Program-made: the position numbers and the translations under genes
DNA from: CAZXFH01 sp964640055
GTDB taxonomy: Bacteria; Fidelibacterota; UBA2242; JAFGTP01
Assembly: GCA_964640055.1 (NCBI GenBank)
Contig: CAZXFH010000078.1
Coordinates: 1 to 9,969 of the forward strand
Direction of reading: 5' to 3'
Length of the DNA: 9,969 nt
Notes under the pieces: model-generated
Seen by the model: only the letters and a program-made list of their open reading frames with translations
Databases searched by the model: none
What the model was told of the DNA's origin: nothing
Part shown: one piece after another, positions 6,088-9,969 of the stretch
Layout of the letters: every line of letters begins with the position of its first letter
How positions within the stretch are numbered: the stretch's first letter is position 1

Positions 6088-8259
6088 ATGAATCTTAAAA
6101 AAAATTTAATTATCCTGGTCCTGACATTGTCGTTGACTTCAATATCTGCGCAGGAGATAGACTCTCCGAATACTGAATTCACACTTTCCGATACGATCTG
6201 CATTGCTTCAGAACCGGATTACCCACCCTATTGTGTCATTAAGGACAATGGTGAAGCCGATGGTTTTTCTGTTGAACTCTTCCAGGCCGCAGCAGCTGCA
6301 GTTGATATTAAAGTCAATACTAAAATAGGGATATGGAATCAGATAAAACAAGATTTGGCTGAGGGCCGGATCGATGCCTTACCCTTAGTCGGGCGAACGC
6401 CGGAACGGGAAAAATTGTTTGATTTCACATTTCCTTATATGTCTTTGCATGGGGCCATTTTTGTCAGGGAAAATACCACGGGTATCGATTCAGTAGAGGA
6501 CCTGATGAACAAAACAATTATTGTCATGCAAGGAGATAACGCGGAAGAGTTTGTCAGACGTGAAAATATATCCAAAGAGATCATTACAACGCCTACGTTT
6601 GAGGATGCCTTTCGCATGCTGGCCAGTGGCCAGCATGATGCGATTATCACCCAGCGGGTTATGGGGCTGCAGCTGTTGAAAAAAATGGACCTGAAATCCA
6701 TTATTCCCCTGGATATACAGCTTGACAAATTTCGTCAGGATTTCTGTTTTGCCGTTCAGGAAGGCGATCGTGTGCTATTATCCCGACTCAATGAAGGCCT
6801 TTCCATTGTGATTGCCAATGGTACTTTTGATGAAATCCATCGCAAATGGTTCAGTCCGGTGATTCAGAAATATCTATCATTAAAAGATATTATTAAAACT
6901 TCACTTTATTTTATAATTCCCTTCATATTGTTGTCTTCGGTAATCATGACGGTCGTTTTACGGTCACAAGTGAAGAAAAAAACCAGGGCATTGCGTCAGG
7001 AGATAGCCGAACACAGAAGAACGGGCTACAATTTGCATAAACAGCAAATGTTACTAAAAAAGATGGAAAAGATTACCAAAGTGGGTGGCTGGGAATATAA
7101 TACGGTTACTCAGAAAATGAAATGGACCGACGGGGCTTATGCGATTCACGGTGTATCACCGGCTGATTTTGATCCGTCAGATATGAATAAAAATATTACA
7201 TTTTACCATCCTCAGGATCACAAGAAAATTAAAAAGGCGTTGCGAGGGGCAATTGAGTATCAGGAACCCTATGATCTAAATTTAAGGTTTATTTTAGCCG
7301 ATGGAACTCAGAAATGGGTACGGACTATTGGACGGCCTGAATTAAAGGATGGTAAGGTTGTGCGGATATATGGTAACATATTAGATATCACCGCACAGAA
7401 AGAAAATGAAGACAAACTGAAAGAATTGAAAAATGAATTAGAAACAAAGGTTGCGGAACGCACAGCAGAGCTGGAGGAAAAGGTAGCAAAACTGCATAAA
7501 AGTGAAAAGGCTATGCTTTATATGGTGGAAGATTTAAATAAAATGACCCAAGAATTGAAAAACGAGCAGTTAGAACTGGCCGCATCCAATAAAGAGCTAG
7601 AGGCTTTTTCTTATTCTGTTTCCCACGACTTAAGAGCCCCCCTGCGATCTATCGACGGTTTCAGCCGATTTTTACTGCAAGAATACAAAGATAAACTGGA
7701 CGACAAGGGGGTGCATTACCTGGAACGGATACGGGCCGGCAGCCAGTGCATGGGAGCGCTTATTGATGATTTGCTCTCTTTATCCCGCACTACCCGTAAA
7801 CCCATGCAATGGCAAGAGGTTAATTTAAGTAAAATTGCCCATGCAATCCTTGATGAACTTCGGAACCAGGATCCGGAACGGGCGCTTGAGGTCAATATCA
7901 GAGAAGGGCTTATTGTGCATGGCGATTATATACTATTAAAGGCTGCAATTGATAATTTAATGGACAATGCCTGGAAATTCACAAAAGGAAAAAAGAAGAC
8001 CCGGATTAGTTTTGATATGAAAGTAAAACAGGGAAAAAAACAGTATTTTATTAAGGACAACGGAGCCGGATTTAATCCCAAATATGCTGATAAATTATTT
8101 TCACCTTTCCAACGCTTGCATTCCAGCAAGGAATTTCCGGGTACCGGCATTGGATTAGCTAATATGTATCGTATTATCAGGCGCCATGGAGGAAATGTTT
8201 GGGCAGAAAGTAAAGGTGATGGTAAGGGGGCAACATTTTATTTTACGCTATCCCATTAA
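6088..8259 (+). CDS. SBP_bac_3-PAS hybrid sensor histidine kinase, phytochrome class
   Basis: A 723-residue kinase. Signal peptide (about 1-22, MNLKKNLIILVLTLSLTSIS), periplasmic SBP_bac_3 domain (about 36-258), membrane helix (272-291), PAS domain (about 325-436), coiled coil (441-505), HisKA (about 504-570, phospho-acceptor H513 in SHDLRAPL) and HATPase (about 610-722). The ATPase boxes are intact: N box DNLMDNAWKF (N627), G1 DNGAGF (D657), F box FSPFQRLH and G2 GTGIGLA (685-691). The HisKA sequence is the cyanophytochrome (Cph1) type that usually pairs with Rcp1-like receivers, and one is encoded next. R107 and D184 match the ligand-contact positions of amino-acid-binding SBPs. Start: I prefer ATG 6088 because it begins a classic signal peptide. 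An in-frame GTG at 5992 would add 32 residues translated from the palindromic element. No strong Shine-Dalgarno precedes 6088. The gene is AT-rich (28-30% GC in two sampled lines), unlike the GC-rich sensor before it. Confidence 0.92.
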   Translation: MNLKKNLIILVLTLSLTSISAQEIDSPNTEFTLSDTICIASEPDYPPYCVIKDNGEADGFSVELFQAAAAAVDIKVNTKIGIWNQIKQDLAEGRIDALPLVGRTPEREKLFDFTFPYMSLHGAIFVRENTTGIDSVEDLMNKTIIVMQGDNAEEFVRRENISKEIITTPTFEDAFRMLASGQHDAIITQRVMGLQLLKKMDLKSIIPLDIQLDKFRQDFCFAVQEGDRVLLSRLNEGLSIVIANGTFDEIHRKWFSPVIQKYLSLKDIIKTSLYFIIPFILLSSVIMTVVLRSQVKKKTRALRQEIAEHRRTGYNLHKQQMLLKKMEKITKVGGWEYNTVTQKMKWTDGAYAIHGVSPADFDPSDMNKNITFYHPQDHKKIKKALRGAIEYQEPYDLNLRFILADGTQKWVRTIGRPELKDGKVVRIYGNILDITAQKENEDKLKELKNELETKVAERTAELEEKVAKLHKSEKAMLYMVEDLNKMTQELKNEQLELAASNKELEAFSYSVSHDLRAPLRSIDGFSRFLLQEYKDKLDDKGVHYLERIRAGSQCMGALIDDLLSLSRTTRKPMQWQEVNLSKIAHAILDELRNQDPERALEVNIREGLIVHGDYILLKAAIDNLMDNAWKFTKGKKKTRISFDMKVKQGKKQYFIKDNGAGFNPKYADKLFSPFQRLHSSKEFPGTGIGLANMYRIIRRHGGNVWAESKGDGKGATFYFTLSH
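6615..6637. repeat. Perfect 10-bp inverted repeat inside the kinase gene
   Basis: CATGCTGGCC (6615-6624) and GGCCAGCATG (6628-6637) are exact reverse complements around AGT. They lie within codons for MLASGQHDA, a conserved SBP segment. The arms are exact, but it may simply reflect codon choice in a conserved motif. Confidence 0.4.
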
Positions 8260-8421
8260 ATATCTTGGCGGAAAAAACTAATTGGGCATAGTCACGGAGT
8301 AAAATATGCTCTATTTAACCAAAAAGTACTTTATAATAATATTTGAATAAATAGCATGGCAATCGCATAAATTAAAAGGTAAAATTTATTGATAAAGAGC
8401 AAAAATTAGGGGAGGGTAAAG
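8260..8421. other. Gap between kinase and receiver genes, weak promoter candidate
   Basis: The 162-base AT-rich gap shows no terminator after the kinase. TTGGGC (8283-8288) and TATGCT (8305-8310), 16 bases apart, make a weak promoter candidate. An imperfect inverted repeat pairs ATGCT...TATTT (8306-8316) with AAATAGCAT (about 8348-8357). The right end holds a strong ribosome binding site, GGGGAGGG (8409-8416), 5 bases before the receiver start codon. Read-through from the kinase, extra initiation, or both are possible. Confidence 0.3.
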
Positions 8422-8874
8422 ATGGGTATTAATAAAGAGCGAGATATTCTCTTGGTTGAAGATAATCCTGATGATATTGAGCTAACCCTCAATGCACTGA
8501 AAGAGAACCATATCGCCAATGATGTTATCGTCGCCCATGATGGCGAAGAAGCACTCGATTATCTGTTTAGTAAAGACGCTTATGCCGACCGATCCTCTGG
8601 AAAAAATCCAGCGGTGGTATTGTTGGATCTGAAACTACCGAAAGTGGATGGTATTCAGGTTTTAAAGGAGATCCGGAACAATAAACACACCCAATATATA
8701 CCGGTTGTTATTCTGACTTCTTCTAAAGAAGAAAGGGATATCATCAATGGATACAAGTTACGTGCCAACAGTTATATTCGTAAACCAGTGGATTTTGAGC
8801 AATTTTCAGAGGTTATAAAAAATTTGGGCCTGTATTGGCTTATTCTGAATGAACCTTTACCAAGGGAGATATGA
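8422..8874 (+). CDS. Single-domain response regulator, Rcp1-like
   Basis: A 150-residue stand-alone receiver with no output domain. The acidic pocket is E13/D14 in LLVEDNPDD, the phospho-acceptor is D69 in VVLLDLKLPKVDG, the switch residue is T99 (ILTSS) and the conserved lysine is K121 (RKPVDFEQF). The LVEDNPDD opening, the A-H-D-G-E-EALDYLF segment and the ending YWLILNEPLP are hallmarks of the Rcp1 family, which receives phosphate from phytochrome-class kinases such as the one encoded just upstream (established pairing for Cph1/Rcp1; inferred here). Start: GGGGAGGG lies 5 bases before ATG 8422. Only 3 bases separate its stop from the next gene, so the two receivers are probably co-translated. 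As it has no DNA-binding or enzymatic domain, it likely acts by protein contact or as a phosphate relay or sink. Confidence 0.95.
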   Translation: MGINKERDILLVEDNPDDIELTLNALKENHIANDVIVAHDGEEALDYLFSKDAYADRSSGKNPAVVLLDLKLPKVDGIQVLKEIRNNKHTQYIPVVILTSSKEERDIINGYKLRANSYIRKPVDFEQFSEVIKNLGLYWLILNEPLPREI

Positions 8875-8877
8875 TCA

Positions 8878-9840
8878 ATGGAAACTACAATCCATACGCT
8901 AATTGTAGAAGACTCCCCGGATGATGCTGAGCTGATTGCCCATACTCTTGAGGAGGGAGAATTTAATGTCAAGTGGGAACGGGTGGACACCGCAGCAAGG
9001 ATGCGGGACTTGCTCAATAAGCAAAAATGGAATATTATCATTGCCGATTTTGTTATGCCCCGCTTCAACGGTTTAGAAGCCCTAAAGCTGGTTAAGGAAG
9101 CAGATATGGATGTGCCCCTTATTATCGTATCCGGGACTATTGGGGAAGATGTGGCTGTGGAAGCAATGAAGGCCGGGGCACAAGATTATATAATGAAAGA
9201 CAATATGATCCGCCTTGTTTCAGCATTCAAAAGAGAATTAAAAGAGACCAGCATACGCCAGAACAAGAGAAAAGCAGAGCGAGCACTCCGGCAGATCCAT
9301 CATATCTACCGGGAAACCATCGAGAATGCCCGGGGCATTCCCTATCAGTTTCGCTATTCAGATAATTCCTATCAATTTATGGGCAAAGGGTGTCAGGAGT
9401 TGTTTGGAATTGAACCCGCAGAATTGACCTTTTCAAAAATGCGAAATATGGTTCAGGAAGCGGGAGTTATTGACCCGGATGGCCCTGTGGATTATCATGA
9501 GTATAATAAGCTGTTCAAGCAGTGGAAAATAAAAAAATATCGTGTTGATTTAAAAATTAAAACACCCGATGGACAGATAAAATGGGTTAGCGATCGTTCT
9601 TTACCGATTTATGACTCAAAAACAGGTGCGGTTAGCGGCGCGATGGGTATTCTTCAGGATATAACTCAACAGAAACAGGTGGAAATGAAACTACGTGAAA
9701 GTGAGGCGCGTTACCGAACAATTTTCGAAAACACTGGAGTTGCGACTGTTATCATTGAAGCCGATACAACCCTCTCCTTCGTTAATGAGCAGTTTGAAGT
9801 ACTCAGTGGATGTAATAAGAACCAGGTGGAGGTGTCTTAG
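8878..9840 (+). CDS. Response regulator with PAS domain and a truncated second PAS
   Basis: A 320-residue cytoplasmic protein. The receiver (about 4-125) has E11/D12, phospho-acceptor D57 (IIIADFVMPRFNG), S85 (IVSGT) and K107 (YIMKD), so it should accept phosphate. A helical linker (126-140) leads to a PAS domain (about 141-265, ending LQDITQQKQ). A second PAS begins at LRESEARYRTIFENTG (272-287) but stops at residue 320, right after FVNEQFEVLSGCNKNQVE, roughly 45 residues of a domain normally about 110 long. Proteins of this plan usually continue into a kinase, GGDEF or other output, so this is probably a 3'-truncated gene whose true output is lost. Start: AAGGGAG (8862-8868) lies inside the previous gene, 9 bases before ATG 8878. 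The N-terminal receiver and first PAS look intact; whether the shortened protein still works is unknown. Confidence 0.85.
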   Translation: METTIHTLIVEDSPDDAELIAHTLEEGEFNVKWERVDTAARMRDLLNKQKWNIIIADFVMPRFNGLEALKLVKEADMDVPLIIVSGTIGEDVAVEAMKAGAQDYIMKDNMIRLVSAFKRELKETSIRQNKRKAERALRQIHHIYRETIENARGIPYQFRYSDNSYQFMGKGCQELFGIEPAELTFSKMRNMVQEAGVIDPDGPVDYHEYNKLFKQWKIKKYRVDLKIKTPDGQIKWVSDRSLPIYDSKTGAVSGAMGILQDITQQKQVEMKLRESEARYRTIFENTGVATVIIEADTTLSFVNEQFEVLSGCNKNQVEVS

Positions 9841-9874
9841 CTCAGCGTGAATTGGAGTATTTGACATCCTTATT

Positions 9875-9969
9875 TTAGTTAACATTAGCACTTTTATGCA
9901 ACCTTTTTCTGATTTTTTTTCTTTGTTCTTTGGCATACTGAAGTTTCTCCTGTCTGGCTTGCAGTCTTT
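9875..9969 (-). CDS. Possible C-terminal fragment of a basic protein, cut by window edge
   Basis: Read leftward from the window edge, one frame is open for 30 codons (9967-9878) and ends at TAA (9877-9875). It encodes a highly basic, Lys/Arg/Gln-rich helix-like tail (RLQARQEKLQYAKEQR, then KKIRKRLHK). Such tails occur at the ends of many nucleic-acid-binding proteins, including some transposases, but no family can be named from 30 residues. It converges on the truncated receiver-PAS gene with about 35 bases between the stops. The A-rich composition could produce such a frame by chance, hence the low confidence. Confidence 0.3.
   Translation of the reverse strand, partial: RLQARQEKLQYAKEQRKKIRKRLHKSANVN

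Noticed and set aside
5897..6091. A small protein of 64 residues in the gap between the sensors
   Set aside because: It is low-complexity (Pro/Gly/Ile-rich), overlaps the upstream stop, has no ribosome binding site and is better explained by the inverted repeats.
9691..9936. Minus-strand reading frame of 81 codons starting at 9936
   Set aside because: Most of it lies antisense to the PAS-coding part of the receiver-PAS gene, has no recognisable domain, and competes with a better-looking frame at 9875-9969.

Overview
The window reads as a bacterial chromosomal segment dominated by one signal-transduction cluster. Taxonomy is uncertain. The thioredoxin looks like those of Bacteroidota and other FCB-group bacteria (the stretch WKYKGEKPAIIDFYADWCGP and the IRSIPSVLFIP segment). 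However, strong Shine-Dalgarno sites (AGGAGG, AAGGAG, GGGGAGG) and a textbook TTGACA/TATATT promoter argue against typical Bacteroidota. A deeper FCB-type lineage (for example Calditrichota, Cloacimonadota or KSB1-like) is my guess, at low confidence.

Layout: positions 1-560 hold no convincing gene. They contain palindromic repeats: a two-unit double-hairpin element (1-126), a C-run/G-run palindrome (167-185), a cluster of degenerate 23-bp direct repeats ending in a perfect hairpin (241-345), and the intrinsic terminator of the next gene. A thioredoxin gene lies on the minus strand (562-930). A 498-base AT-rich gap with several small palindromes and a good sigma70-type promoter (1264-1293) separates it from the divergent plus-strand cluster.

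The plus-strand cluster has five genes. (1) 1429-4401 is a membrane receptor: Cache-like outer domain, three PAS domains, a PocR-type cysteine-rich sensor and a coiled coil, with no kinase domain. (2) 4398-5900, overlapping it by 4 bases, is a periplasmic solute-binding (SBP_bac_3) sensor with one membrane helix, a PAS domain and nearly the same C-terminal coiled coil, again without a kinase. (3) After a 187-base gap filled with nested palindromes comes 6088-8259: the same SBP-TM-PAS-coil plan, here followed by a complete phytochrome-class histidine kinase. (4) 8422-8874 is a stand-alone Rcp1-like receiver. (5) 8878-9840 is a second receiver with one full PAS domain and a second PAS cut off after about 45 residues. 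A possible C-terminal fragment of a convergent basic protein runs off the right edge (9967-9875, minus).

Likely working model (inference): several periplasmic and cytoplasmic inputs (small solutes, probably amino-acid-like, plus PAS and PocR ligands) converge on one kinase, which passes phosphate to the Rcp1-like receiver and perhaps to the receiver-PAS protein. The two kinase-less receptors share the coiled-coil register of the kinase and could act through it by hetero-oligomerisation. The cluster also looks mosaic: GC content swings from about 20% to above 60% between domains, by hand count of sample lines.
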